From the NCBI GenBank assembly GCA_001067655.1, contig JUNU01000001.1, positions 1 to 20,657 on the forward strand: a stretch of 20,657 nt of DNA, in the 5' to 3' direction. The DNA is from Neisseria lactamica. GTDB lineage: Bacteria > Pseudomonadota > Gammaproteobacteria > Burkholderiales > Neisseriaceae. Positions 7,376-14,432 of the stretch are shown piece after piece (position 1 is the stretch's first letter; the number at the start of each line of letters is the position of its first letter). The notes beneath the pieces were generated by a model that saw only the letters and a program-made list of their open reading frames with translations, ran no database searches and was not told where the DNA came from. Both the position numbers and the translations under genes were made by a program.

Positions 7376-8494
7376 TCAGTATCGGATATCGACGGTTACT
7401 TTGTCTTGATACTCGCCCGGGGTGTAGTCGGTGTTTTTGACTTCTGCCGCAACGGTGTATGTCTTGCTGCTGCCGTCGCCGGTGGCTTTTTGCCAGCTGC
7501 CCGTACCGGAAGGTTGGTTGCCCCAGAGGTGGGCGTTCGTATTAGTGCCCTTTTTGAGGCGGTAGGGGACTTTGTCGGTGTTGGCGGGATTGGTGGATTT
7601 CATCTCGCCGCTGCCTTCCTGATTGCCGTTGGAAGGAATCAGACCGATAGTGTAGGGCGTGCCGTTGGTGCAGCGGACGGTAAGGTTGCCTGACTGTTTC
7701 AGGTCGGTGCTGCCGGCGGTGTGCGTGCCGAAGTCGATGTCGTCGGCGGAGATAAATTCGCAAACGGGCGCAACATGGGCTTGGACAACAAAAGGGAAGC
7801 GTTGTCCTGTATTCAAGTCGTTTCCGCAATCTGAAGGGTCAGGAGTACCATAACGTTCTGCCTTCCAGCTTAATGCGGTGGAGCCGCCGGTAAAGTCTGC
7901 AATGTAATAATCCGAAGCCGTAGTGGGGATGGTGTTGCTTTGCCCGCTGACTAATCTAGCTCTGATGGGGATACTGCCAGTAAAGGTGCCCTTTAGCCCG
8001 ATACGCATGACACCTGTTCCGACACTGCTGGGAGAGTTTGCCGTGTTATTTGTTCCCCAGTTGGTGTTATCGGGTTTAAGTAAGGATAGTTGCAGTGTTT
8101 GGGCGTTATTCCTGCTATGAACCATTTTTCGGGGGGCGTATATGTTTGTAAACCCTCTCCCCCCGTCAATATTGAAGCACAAGCGCACTTTTACGCTGTA
8201 GTCGTCGTTATTGATACATTGGTAGTGGATGGTGGCTTGAATATCTTCCGGCTGGTTGTTGTTTAGAAGGTTGATCCCATTGCTTTGACTTCCGAATACC
8301 AAGGCAGGATGACCTTTGAAGGTTCCGTTGCCTTGTACCGTCGCTGTGCATTGTACAAACCTTCCGGCTACACCGCTGTTTGCCCAAGTCTGTCCTGCGG
8401 ACAGGGACAGCAGTCCGAATACGACAGGCAATGTCATTTGTCGGAAAAGACGGTTTGCGGTTTTCAGACGACCTCTCTTTATATTTATCTGCAT
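7376..8494 (-). CDS. Csu-type pilus tip protein with two SCPU (spore coat U) domains
   Basis: A 372-aa exported protein resembling the CsuE-like tip adhesins of archaic chaperone-usher pili. It has a signal peptide with an unusually long basic n-region (residues 1-19) and a hydrophobic core, with likely cleavage at TWA38|NS. An N-terminal SCPU-like domain (about 40-225) is the presumed adhesive head. A C-terminal SCPU pilin domain (about 245-372) has the typical DIDFGTH, V-R-C-x-NGTPYTIGL and final beta-strand VTVDIRY. The ATG at 8492-8494 overlaps the usher's 3' end by 10 bases, with GGGAG seven bases before it, indicating translational coupling. A DUS (8463-8474) encodes GRLK inside the n-region. 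The N-terminal half is more AT-rich than the C-terminal half in the lines I counted. The ligand is unknown. Confidence 0.85.
   Translation of the reverse strand: MQINIKRGRLKTANRLFRQMTLPVVFGLLSLSAGQTWANSGVAGRFVQCTATVQGNGTFKGHPALVFGSQSNGINLLNNNQPEDIQATIHYQCINNDDYSVKVRLCFNIDGGRGFTNIYAPRKMVHSRNNAQTLQLSLLKPDNTNWGTNNTANSPSSVGTGVMRIGLKGTFTGSIPIRARLVSGQSNTIPTTASDYYIADFTGGSTALSWKAERYGTPDPSDCGNDLNTGQRFPFVVQAHVAPVCEFISADDIDFGTHTAGSTDLKQSGNLTVRCTNGTPYTIGLIPSNGNQEGSGEMKSTNPANTDKVPYRLKKGTNTNAHLWGNQPSGTGSWQKATGDGSSKTYTVAAEVKNTDYTPGEYQDKVTVDIRY
8463..8474 (-). repeat. DNA uptake sequence inside the tip-protein signal peptide
   Basis: Exact AGGTCGTCTGAA on the minus strand within codons 7-11 of the tip gene, read as R-G-R-L-K. 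It contributes positive charge to the signal-peptide n-region. Confidence 0.85.
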
Positions 8495-10953
8495 ATGATG
8501 TCTCCCAGTTCCGGGATGGAATCCGGATTGTGTGTTTCAGGGTAGTCCGCTTCGAAGGTGCAAGTGCCACCGTTTTCGGGGAGAGCGACGGTGAAGCGGT
8601 TTCTACCTTCTTTCATGTTTTCAATATATGTTTTGCCGTCGAAGCCGGTTACGGCTGCCGGTGTGCCGTCTTCGGCAGTAATGCTGCCGCCGCTCGGGAG
8701 TAATTGGTTTTGTGCGTCTTTCAGCGTCATGGTGGCGGCGCGGGTACGCTGGATTTTGAATTCGACGCGCATGCCCGAGCGTTCGGGCGGGGCAATTTCG
8801 GCGACGGTGTGTTCAAGCTGAACGTCTAGCGGCAACTCGGCAATATCGACGCTGACGGTGTTTTTTTGGTAGGCGGAGAGGCTGGGGATCAGTGCCAGCC
8901 CTCTGCGGTTGGTTTTGCCTACGGGCATGCCGCCTGCGCGGATGGGGACGTCCGCCATGCCGTTTGTGCTGACGACGGCGAAACTGTCGTTGACTTGGCG
9001 GGTGGCGAAGATACTGCCGCCCATGAGGACGAGGCCGCCCCTCCAGCCTGCGTTCCAGTTGCTGTTGCCGCTTTGGCTGTAAACGTTTGCCCAGCCGTCG
9101 CCGTAGGTGTTTTGATGGCGGATGTTGCCGTTGAAGGTATTGCTGCGGCTGCCGTTTGCGTTGTCGTTTTGCTGCCAGCCTATACCCCAACTGGTGCTGC
9201 CCATGCCGCTGCTGGTTTTGTTCAGGGTTGCTTGGTAGCTGTTGTTGTGTTTGTTTCTGCTGATGCCTGCGGAGGTCGAATAGCCGTTGTCGAGGCTGAC
9301 GGAGAGGCCCGCGTGGAAACTCAGTTCTCGCCTGTTGCGGAAGTTTTTATTGGCGCCGGCGTAGAGCGAGGTGCGGTTTTTGAAGCTGCGGCTCCAGCCG
9401 AACGAGCCTACGCCGTCGGCGGGGCTGCCTTCGGTGTGGGAATGGACGTAGGATAGGCTGAATGAGCCGAGTTTGTCGCTGCTCCAGCCTGCGGATGCGG
9501 AGGCGGATGTAGCGGGGTGGCGTGTGGCTTTGAAAAAGTCTGCGCCGTATGCGGTGTCGCCCAGTTCGGCAAATTGTCCGTTGGTGCGGCTTGCGCCTGC
9601 GCTGAGGGAGAGTTTGTCCCATTGGGTGCTGAAAAACGCGCTGCCGCGTCGTCCTGTTTTGCCTGCGAAGCGGCTTTCGGCGTAGGTAAGATTGAGTTGT
9701 CCGAGCGAACCCAATACGGTATCGGCGGCAATGCCCGCCTGACGGTAACCGCGCGCGGCTTCGCCGTGGATTTGGGCGGTCAGGGTATTGCTGACGCCGT
9801 AACGCAGCGTGCCGGAGGCGGCGGGGTCGGATTGGTATTTTGCGGAACGGATGCCGTAATCGCGGCGGACGTAGCCTGCTTCAAACGACCATTCGTTCAA
9901 GCCTTTTGCTAAAAGTCCGCTGCCGCCGTAGAGTGGCATATCAACGACGACGGTGCGCCCCAGTACGTCGGTGGCGACGACTTGGGCGTTGCTGCGGCCG
10001 CTGATGGACGGCGGTAGGATGAGTTCGTATTCGCCCGCTTCGACGTCGCGGCTCATTTGTTTGACGCCGTCAATATAGAGATCGACCGTGCCGGGCAGGG
10101 TGCTTTTGCCGAGATAGGAACGCAGTGGGGCGATTTGTTTCCACGGGCGGGTGTTGTAAGTGCGGGAAATTTTGATGCCGCCGATGCGTGTGCCGCCCCA
10201 TGAGCCGATTTGTCCGGTCAGGGTATCGCCCACGGTCAGCGATATGCCTTGTTCGGGCCAGACTGTACGCCAGTAGGTATCCAGGCGGGCGGTGTTGCCG
10301 CGGGAGCCGCTTTCTTTGTTGTGGCTTCGGTTGGCAAATTGGGTGTGGTTCAGATAGCCCCAGGGCGTACTCAGGCGCATTTCACCGAAAACACCCTGCG
10401 TGCCGCTGCCGGAGTTGTTGTGTGAGATATTGGTGTCGTAGTTCAGAATGGCGGCAAAGCCGGGTTTGGCGATGGCGTAGCGATTTTCCTGCGGTACGCC
10501 GATTCGGGCGGTTTTCAGGTCGGGCTGCCATTCGAGGGGGGCTGTGAGATCAAGGATTTGCGCGGCGGCATCGTATTTTGCCTGCAAACCGGGGACGGAG
10601 GAGAGTTCGAACCATGTGTCTGCGCCCGGGGCGGACGCGCCGTCCTGTATTTCAGGCACAACACCGTTTTTGCCTGCCTCGGCAGCTTCTGCGTCGGGCA
10701 GGGCAATGCCGTAGGCGCGCAGAGATTCGGGGCGTGCATACAGCACGCCGTTGCGCGACATGAAGGGTTCGATACCGTCGCGTATGCTGCCGTTGACTTT
10801 GACTTGCGGGTAAACGGTCAGCCACGCCTGCTCGTAGGCAGCAGGCGCCGCCTGCGTCAGGATGTCTTGAGCAGGAGAGGGCAGGGCGTAGAAACACAGC
10901 ATCAACGCGGCACTCAGCCGCGTAAGCCGTGTTCTTAGGTCATGGGGCGGCAA
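8485..10953 (-). CDS. Outer-membrane usher of an archaic chaperone-usher pilus
   Basis: An 822-aa outer-membrane protein of normal usher length. It accepts chaperone-subunit complexes and secretes and polymerises the pilus. The signal peptide ends near residue 28 (SPA|QD). It is followed by the N-terminal chaperone-binding domain (about 30-130), then a long beta-barrel with an internal plug (the VDLYIDGVKQMSRDVEAGEYEL region, about 290-320, is typical). The C-terminal domain holds MRVEFKIQRTR and ends near GGTCTFEADYPE. The start is TTG (10951-10953): GGAGG lies six bases upstream, and the next ATG codon falls inside the hydrophobic core of the signal peptide. It overlaps the chaperone gene by 14 bases and the tip gene by 10, so the three are probably translationally coupled. 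Confidence 0.92.
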   Translation of the reverse strand: MPPHDLRTRLTRLSAALMLCFYALPSPAQDILTQAAPAAYEQAWLTVYPQVKVNGSIRDGIEPFMSRNGVLYARPESLRAYGIALPDAEAAEAGKNGVVPEIQDGASAPGADTWFELSSVPGLQAKYDAAAQILDLTAPLEWQPDLKTARIGVPQENRYAIAKPGFAAILNYDTNISHNNSGSGTQGVFGEMRLSTPWGYLNHTQFANRSHNKESGSRGNTARLDTYWRTVWPEQGISLTVGDTLTGQIGSWGGTRIGGIKISRTYNTRPWKQIAPLRSYLGKSTLPGTVDLYIDGVKQMSRDVEAGEYELILPPSISGRSNAQVVATDVLGRTVVVDMPLYGGSGLLAKGLNEWSFEAGYVRRDYGIRSAKYQSDPAASGTLRYGVSNTLTAQIHGEAARGYRQAGIAADTVLGSLGQLNLTYAESRFAGKTGRRGSAFFSTQWDKLSLSAGASRTNGQFAELGDTAYGADFFKATRHPATSASASAGWSSDKLGSFSLSYVHSHTEGSPADGVGSFGWSRSFKNRTSLYAGANKNFRNRRELSFHAGLSVSLDNGYSTSAGISRNKHNNSYQATLNKTSSGMGSTSWGIGWQQNDNANGSRSNTFNGNIRHQNTYGDGWANVYSQSGNSNWNAGWRGGLVLMGGSIFATRQVNDSFAVVSTNGMADVPIRAGGMPVGKTNRRGLALIPSLSAYQKNTVSVDIAELPLDVQLEHTVAEIAPPERSGMRVEFKIQRTRAATMTLKDAQNQLLPSGGSITAEDGTPAAVTGFDGKTYIENMKEGRNRFTVALPENGGTCTFEADYPETHNPDSIPELGDIICR

Positions 10954-11665
10954 ACCTTACCTCCGTTTGGATCGGCATACCGTTTACCGTGGCATTCAGA
11001 CGACCTTGGTTCAGAGAAGCGGGGGAAACTTCCAGCTCGCGTTTCCAAGTGTTGCCCGGGAGGACGTAGCCCGCCAGACCGCTTGCCAGCGTCAAGGCGT
11101 CTTTGGCAGAGGTCGTCTGAAAAGTAATATTGCTCAGTTGCGCATGGGCATTGCCCGTGTTTTCGGCAACCAAAACCGTTTTGCCGTTTGCGACTTTTTC
11201 CGCATGCCATTGCAGCTTCGGTTCGGCATTGTTTTGAACGTTGACAAACAGCGGCAGCGAGTAGCGCATCACCAACTGAATGCCTTTTTGCGGTTTCGCA
11301 TTGGGCGAGGGCAGTTCGTCCACAATCAGGCGGTAGGCTTCTTCTGTCTGTTTTTCAGATGGTTTGACACGCATCACGCGGAACTGCTGCTGCGCACCCG
11401 CTTCCAGTTTGACCATAGGCGGGCTGGCAATGACGGCATCGGTGGGTTCGAGAATCTCTCCGCCGTTTGCGTCCTGCGTCCAGCGGAATACACGTACCTG
11501 CGCCGTCAACGGCTCTTTACCCGTATTTCCCAAAGTAAAAATACCCGCCCGCTGTTTGGCGGGCAGGGAAAGCGATGTCGGACTGACTTGCAAGCCGGCG
11601 GCATGGCTTTGTAAAACCACTGCCGCCGTCAGCATACCGACAAGTGTGCTGATTGCTTTTTGCAT
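10940..11665 (-). CDS. Periplasmic pilus chaperone (PapD-like, Csu type)
   Basis: A 241-aa periplasmic chaperone that folds pilus subunits by donor-strand complementation and delivers them to the usher. A signal peptide (residues 1-22, ending SHA) precedes two immunoglobulin-like domains. The first (about 24-140) has the edge-strand pattern QQQFRVMRV followed by EEAYRLIVDELP, matching fimbrial chaperones. The second (about 145-241) contains VLVAENTGNAHAQLSNI. No good Shine-Dalgarno precedes the ATG at 11663-11665. Translation may depend on coupling from the pilin gene, which ends 41 bases upstream, or may be kept low relative to the pilin. Two DUS copies (10995-11006 and 11110-11121) are embedded in the coding sequence and read as GRLN and FQTT. 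Confidence 0.9.
   Translation of the reverse strand: MQKAISTLVGMLTAAVVLQSHAAGLQVSPTSLSLPAKQRAGIFTLGNTGKEPLTAQVRVFRWTQDANGGEILEPTDAVIASPPMVKLEAGAQQQFRVMRVKPSEKQTEEAYRLIVDELPSPNAKPQKGIQLVMRYSLPLFVNVQNNAEPKLQWHAEKVANGKTVLVAENTGNAHAQLSNITFQTTSAKDALTLASGLAGYVLPGNTWKRELEVSPASLNQGRLNATVNGMPIQTEVRFAAP
10995..11006 (-). repeat. DNA uptake sequence inside the chaperone gene
   Basis: Exact DUS in the coding strand of the chaperone gene, read in frame as G-R-L-N. Confidence 0.88.
11110..11121 (+). repeat. Second DNA uptake sequence inside the chaperone gene
   Basis: Exact DUS opposite to the coding strand, in inverted orientation to the copy at 10995 about 100 bp away. It is translated as F-Q-T-T-S in the chaperone. 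Confidence 0.88.
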
Positions 11666-11706
11666 GAGTATTTTTTAGTTGTTTTGTTTTGAGGGAGTAA
11701 ACCGGA

Positions 11707-12342
11707 TTAGTAGGTCAGGGTTACTTTGACTTGGTCGCGGTAGGTGTCGGGAGTTTTGTCAGACAATTTACCTTGGGGAATTTTCGCAAATACAGGAAGC
11801 ATGATGGGTGTATCCAAGCCTTTACCAGTCAGAGAGAGAGAATCTCCTTCTTTGCCCCATTTCTTAGTTGAAATTCCACCAATCGTTTCATCGAGACCGG
11901 TTCCGGTAATTTCTGGTTTATAAAGTTGATACTCGATTTCATCTGTATTGGAGGCGCCTAACAAACCTTTCAACTTGCCACTGCCGTCTGCACTTTGTTG
12001 ATTTTGAGGTTCTAAATGCACCTTGAATACGGTATTTTTACTGCAATTGACCTGGATGCCTTGTGTTGTTCCGCCAGAGTTGTTGCCTGTTAATTCAGCG
12101 CTGTTTTTTTGAGCTTTGTGTTCCCCAAAATCAATATCCGCTCCTGCAATCGGATCGGCAGAAGAGGCAATTGGAGTTGCCTGACCATGATTCACGACGA
12201 AGGTTTCGCAGGAGCCGGTCAATGTCAATTTGACATTGAAGAAATCTGAAGTGCCGCTGTTGATCGGTGCAGCCATTGCAGTGTTGCCCATCATCATGAG
12301 AGAAGCCAGAGCCAGAGAAGTTAAAGTAAAACGTGTTTTCAT
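11707..12342 (-). CDS. Major pilin subunit, SCPU (spore coat U) domain
   Basis: A 211-aa exported subunit, probably the main pilus rod protein (CsuA/B-like). The signal peptide is residues 1-24 with cleavage AMA|AP. The mature protein is one SCPU domain with C45 and C100 as the likely disulfide pair. It contains the family's DIDFGEH segment, a Y-x-L-Y strand (IEYQLYKP) and the terminal TYRDQVKVTLTY strand. AAGGA eight bases before the ATG supports the start. It is first in the operon, followed after 41 bp by the chaperone, which suits the most abundant product. The coding region is visibly AT-richer than the usher (one 60-base line counted at 38% GC against 57%). It contains a short CT dinucleotide run (11831-11841). 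Confidence 0.87.
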   Translation of the reverse strand: MKTRFTLTSLALASLMMMGNTAMAAPINSGTSDFFNVKLTLTGSCETFVVNHGQATPIASSADPIAGADIDFGEHKAQKNSAELTGNNSGGTTQGIQVNCSKNTVFKVHLEPQNQQSADGSGKLKGLLGASNTDEIEYQLYKPEITGTGLDETIGGISTKKWGKEGDSLSLTGKGLDTPIMLPVFAKIPQGKLSDKTPDTYRDQVKVTLTY

Positions 12343-12494
12343 CGGATTTATCCTTAGTATGTGAGTTTAGATGTGTATTGACACAGTCTCCGTAATATTT
12401 CTGTGTGCCGGTTATACGGTAGGCTTTTATGCCTGAACGGTATATATGACATTATTATGATTTGTGATTATTGTTGCAACTGTTATTGTTTGGT

Positions 12495-12523
12495 ATTTTA
12501 TAAGTTCCTGTGTTTTTTGTAAA
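12495..12523 (-). promoter_or_regulatory. Predicted promoter of the pilus operon
   Basis: Minus strand: TTTACA (12518-12523, 5 of 6 to -35), an exact 17-bp spacer and TAAAAT (12495-12500, 5 of 6 to -10), in an AT-rich context. The predicted start leaves a leader of roughly 145 bases before the pilin ATG. A second weaker candidate lies closer: TTGCAA about 12474-12479, with AATAAT 17 bp on. Confidence 0.5.
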
Positions 12524-12591
12524 TTTTTGTATTTAATTTTGTTGTGTTTTTGCAAAGATTTTATTTTATTCGGTATTTAAATTAGATAAAG

Positions 12592-12653
12592 GGTCGTCTG
12601 AAAGCGTTTAAAAGAAGCTTTAGTTTCTTGAGGTTGGCTTTCAGACGACCTTT
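12592..12653. terminator. DUS-pair hairpin upstream of the pilus promoter
   Basis: GGTCGTCTGAAAGC (12592-12605) pairs with GCTTTCAGACGACC (12637-12650). Inside the 31-base loop a smaller AAGAA/TTCTT pairing is possible. TTT follows on the plus strand. It would stop transcripts passing between the dehydrogenase and the pilus operon. Confidence 0.55.
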
Positions 12654-12750
12654 GCAGATGTTTTTGCAGTAGATTGGGCAGTGTTTGGAAATAACTGATG
12701 GGCAATAGCCCGACGGGTATTGTTGATGATGGTTTGAATCGTCTTTACAG

Positions 12751-12800
12751 ATAAAAAGGTCGTCTGAAAATCTCGATTTGAGGTTTTCAGATGACCTTTG
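12751..12800 (-). terminator. Terminator of the butanediol dehydrogenase gene
   Basis: AGGTCGTCTGAA (12757-12768) and TTCAGATGACCT (12786-12797) form a stem extended by AAA/TTT on the outside and AA/TT on the inside. One arm has a one-base change from the DUS, giving an A-C mismatch in the minus-strand RNA. On that strand a TTTTT run follows, 25-75 bases beyond the gene's stop codon. Confidence 0.7.
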
Positions 12801-12824
12801 TGTTGCTATCAATCTGTCAGTCGT

Positions 12825-13889
12825 TTACAGATTGGGATTGACGATGATTTTGACGGCGGATTCGTTGTTGTGAATCAGGCGCTCGAAGCCTTCGGAAACC
12901 AGCTCGTCCAGCTTGATGCGCTGGGTGATGAAAGGTTCGAGGTTGATTTTGCCTTCTTCCACCAGCTTGATGGTTTCGGCGTGGTCGTTGCAGTAGGCGA
13001 TGGTGCCGCGCACGTCCAGCTCTTTCATCACGACGCTGTGGACGTTGATGGTGGCGGGGTGGCTCCAAATGGATACGATGACGACTTTCGCGGTCGGGCG
13101 GCAGGCTTCGACCATGGTGTCCAGCACTTTGTTGACGCTGGTGCATTCGAATGCGACGTCCACGCCTTCGCCGTTGGTCAGTTTTTTCACTTCTTCGACG
13201 ACATCGACTTCGGACGGGTCGAGGATGTAGTCGGCAACGCTGGATTCGCGGGCTTTGTCTTTACGCGCTTTACTCAATTCGGTGATGATGACTTTGATGC
13301 CTTTGGCTTTTAACACGGCGGCAAGCAGCAAGCCGATCGGGCCTGCACCGCCGACCAATGCGACGTCGCCTGCTTTCGCGCCGCTGCGGACGTAGGCGTG
13401 ATGGCCGACGGACAGGGGCTCAATCAAAGCGGCTTGGTCCAAAGGGATTTTGTCGGAAATCGGATGCACCCAGCGGCGTTTGACAGCGATTTTTTCGGCA
13501 AGGCCGCCACCGCAGCCGCCCAAGCCGATGAAGTTCATGTCTTTGGAGAGGTGGTAGTTGCTGCCTTCGCCGGTCGGTACGTCATCGCGGATGATGTAGG
13601 GTTCGACCACGACGTGTTGTCCGACTTTGAGGTCGTCCACGCCTTCGCCGACGGCATAAACCACGCCGGAGAACTCGTGTCCCATCGTTACGGGTGCGGA
13701 CTCGCCGGAAATCGGATGCGGATGACCGCAGGGGGGAATGAAAATCGGGCCTTCCATAAATTCGTGCAGGTCGGTACCGCAGATGCCGCACCAGGCGACG
13801 TTGATGCCGACGGTGCCGGGGGCGACGGTCGGTTCGGGGATGTCTTCGATGCGGATGTCGCCTTTATCGTAAAAACGTGCTGCTTTCAT
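12825..13889 (-). CDS. Zinc-dependent 2,3-butanediol dehydrogenase
   Basis: A 354-aa medium-chain alcohol dehydrogenase, most like (R,R)-butanediol dehydrogenases that interconvert acetoin and 2,3-butanediol with NAD(H). The segment CGICGTDLHEFMEGPIFIPP (34-53) is characteristic, with C37 and H71/E72 (MGHEFSG) as catalytic zinc-site residues. The Rossmann motif is VGGAGPIGLLLA (about 178-189). The usual four-cysteine structural zinc loop is absent, as in this subfamily. The ATG at 13887-13889 has AAGGAG seven bases upstream. It is a single-gene unit on the minus strand with its own terminator, divergent from aroG. A role in acetoin/butanediol overflow metabolism is inferred from family; other secondary alcohols are possible substrates. 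Confidence 0.88.
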   Translation of the reverse strand: MKAARFYDKGDIRIEDIPEPTVAPGTVGINVAWCGICGTDLHEFMEGPIFIPPCGHPHPISGESAPVTMGHEFSGVVYAVGEGVDDLKVGQHVVVEPYIIRDDVPTGEGSNYHLSKDMNFIGLGGCGGGLAEKIAVKRRWVHPISDKIPLDQAALIEPLSVGHHAYVRSGAKAGDVALVGGAGPIGLLLAAVLKAKGIKVIITELSKARKDKARESSVADYILDPSEVDVVEEVKKLTNGEGVDVAFECTSVNKVLDTMVEACRPTAKVVIVSIWSHPATINVHSVVMKELDVRGTIAYCNDHAETIKLVEEGKINLEPFITQRIKLDELVSEGFERLIHNNESAVKIIVNPNL

Positions 13890-13922
13890 TGTAACGCTCC
13901 TTGTTTTTGTGGTGGGTAGGAA

Positions 13923-13934
13923 AGGTCGTCTGAA
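13923..13934 (+). repeat. DNA uptake sequence, single copy
   Basis: Exact AGGTCGTCTGAA 34 bp upstream of the dehydrogenase start. It has no inverted partner nearby. Confidence 0.88.
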
Positions 13935-14285
13935 AGGTCGGACGGCTTTTCAGTAAAAGCGGGAAGGATGTGCGGGGCGTGTGATGAGGATATTGTTATT
14001 TAAATGATGCGGCAGGATGGTGTTTGCGAAGGATAGGTAACACAAGCTGCGCGATATGGCTTTGATATTTTGTTATTTTACTACATTTAGATGTGAATGA
14101 TGTGTCGGATTGCGTAAAAACAAAGCGGGGCTTGTTCGTGGTCAAGTTTTGGGCGGAATGGTCTTGAAGTATTCGTCAAAAGTATGTTGTTTGAAGGCGG
14201 GATTGACTATATGGATAGCGGGATGGAAATTGTTGACAACGGAGGTATTGATTATTGATTTGTTCAAAATTTTATTGCGAAAAAT

Positions 14286-14314
14286 CTGAAATATTAGAAA
14301 TTTAAATATATAAA
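14286..14314 (+). promoter_or_regulatory. Predicted promoter of aroG
   Basis: CTGAAA (14286-14291, 4 of 6), a 17-bp AT-only-but-one spacer and TATAAA (14309-14314, 5 of 6). Transcription would begin near 14321 and leave a leader of about 110 bases containing the CTTGTTTAAAACAAG palindrome. Confidence 0.45.
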
Positions 14315-14367
14315 AACAGTAAAAAATTAAATTTTTGAAATAAAATTGCCGTATGGTGGGCGAAAGG

Positions 14368-14382
14368 CTTGTTTAAAACAAG
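14368..14382. promoter_or_regulatory. Palindrome in the aroG leader
   Basis: CTTGTTTAAAACAAG is a perfect inverted repeat, 7-bp arms around a single A, about 50 bp before the aroG ATG and downstream of the predicted promoter. As RNA the loop would be at least 3 bases with a 6-bp stem; as DNA it could be a repressor site. Function unknown. Confidence 0.35.
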
Positions 14383-14432
14383 TAAAGAAGGTAATCTATG
14401 CCTCGATTTATCTGAATTTGAAAGCAATAACA

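Larger units (their letters stand above)
12343..12824. other. AT-rich intergenic region upstream of the pilus operon
   Basis: 482 bp between the pilin start and the end of the butanediol dehydrogenase gene. It holds the pilus promoter (12495-12523), a leader of nearly 150 bases, a very AT-rich block (about 12470-12590) and two DUS hairpins (12592-12653 and 12751-12800). I see no convincing gene. The 76-codon frame at 12582-12812 mainly translates DUS copies. Confidence 0.7.
13890..14432. other. Intergenic region between butanediol dehydrogenase and aroG
   Basis: 543 bp between two divergent genes. It contains one DUS (13923-13934), an AT-rich block (about 14250-14345), the probable aroG promoter (14286-14314) and a small palindrome in the aroG leader (14368-14382). 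A perfect TTGACA at 14233-14238 has no matching -10 box. No gene is seen, and I found no clear promoter for the dehydrogenase. Confidence 0.65.

Noticed and set aside
12582..12812. 76-codon minus-strand frame between the pilus operon and the dehydrogenase
   Set aside because: It largely translates DUS repeats (RSSENLKS, SDDLF, KGRLK), spans two hairpins and starts at TTG without a ribosome site. Another frame here ends in a DUS stop but has no start codon.
14233..14238. Perfect TTGACA upstream of aroG as the -35 box
   Set aside because: No acceptable -10 box lies 15-19 bp downstream; the pair at 14286-14314 fits better.
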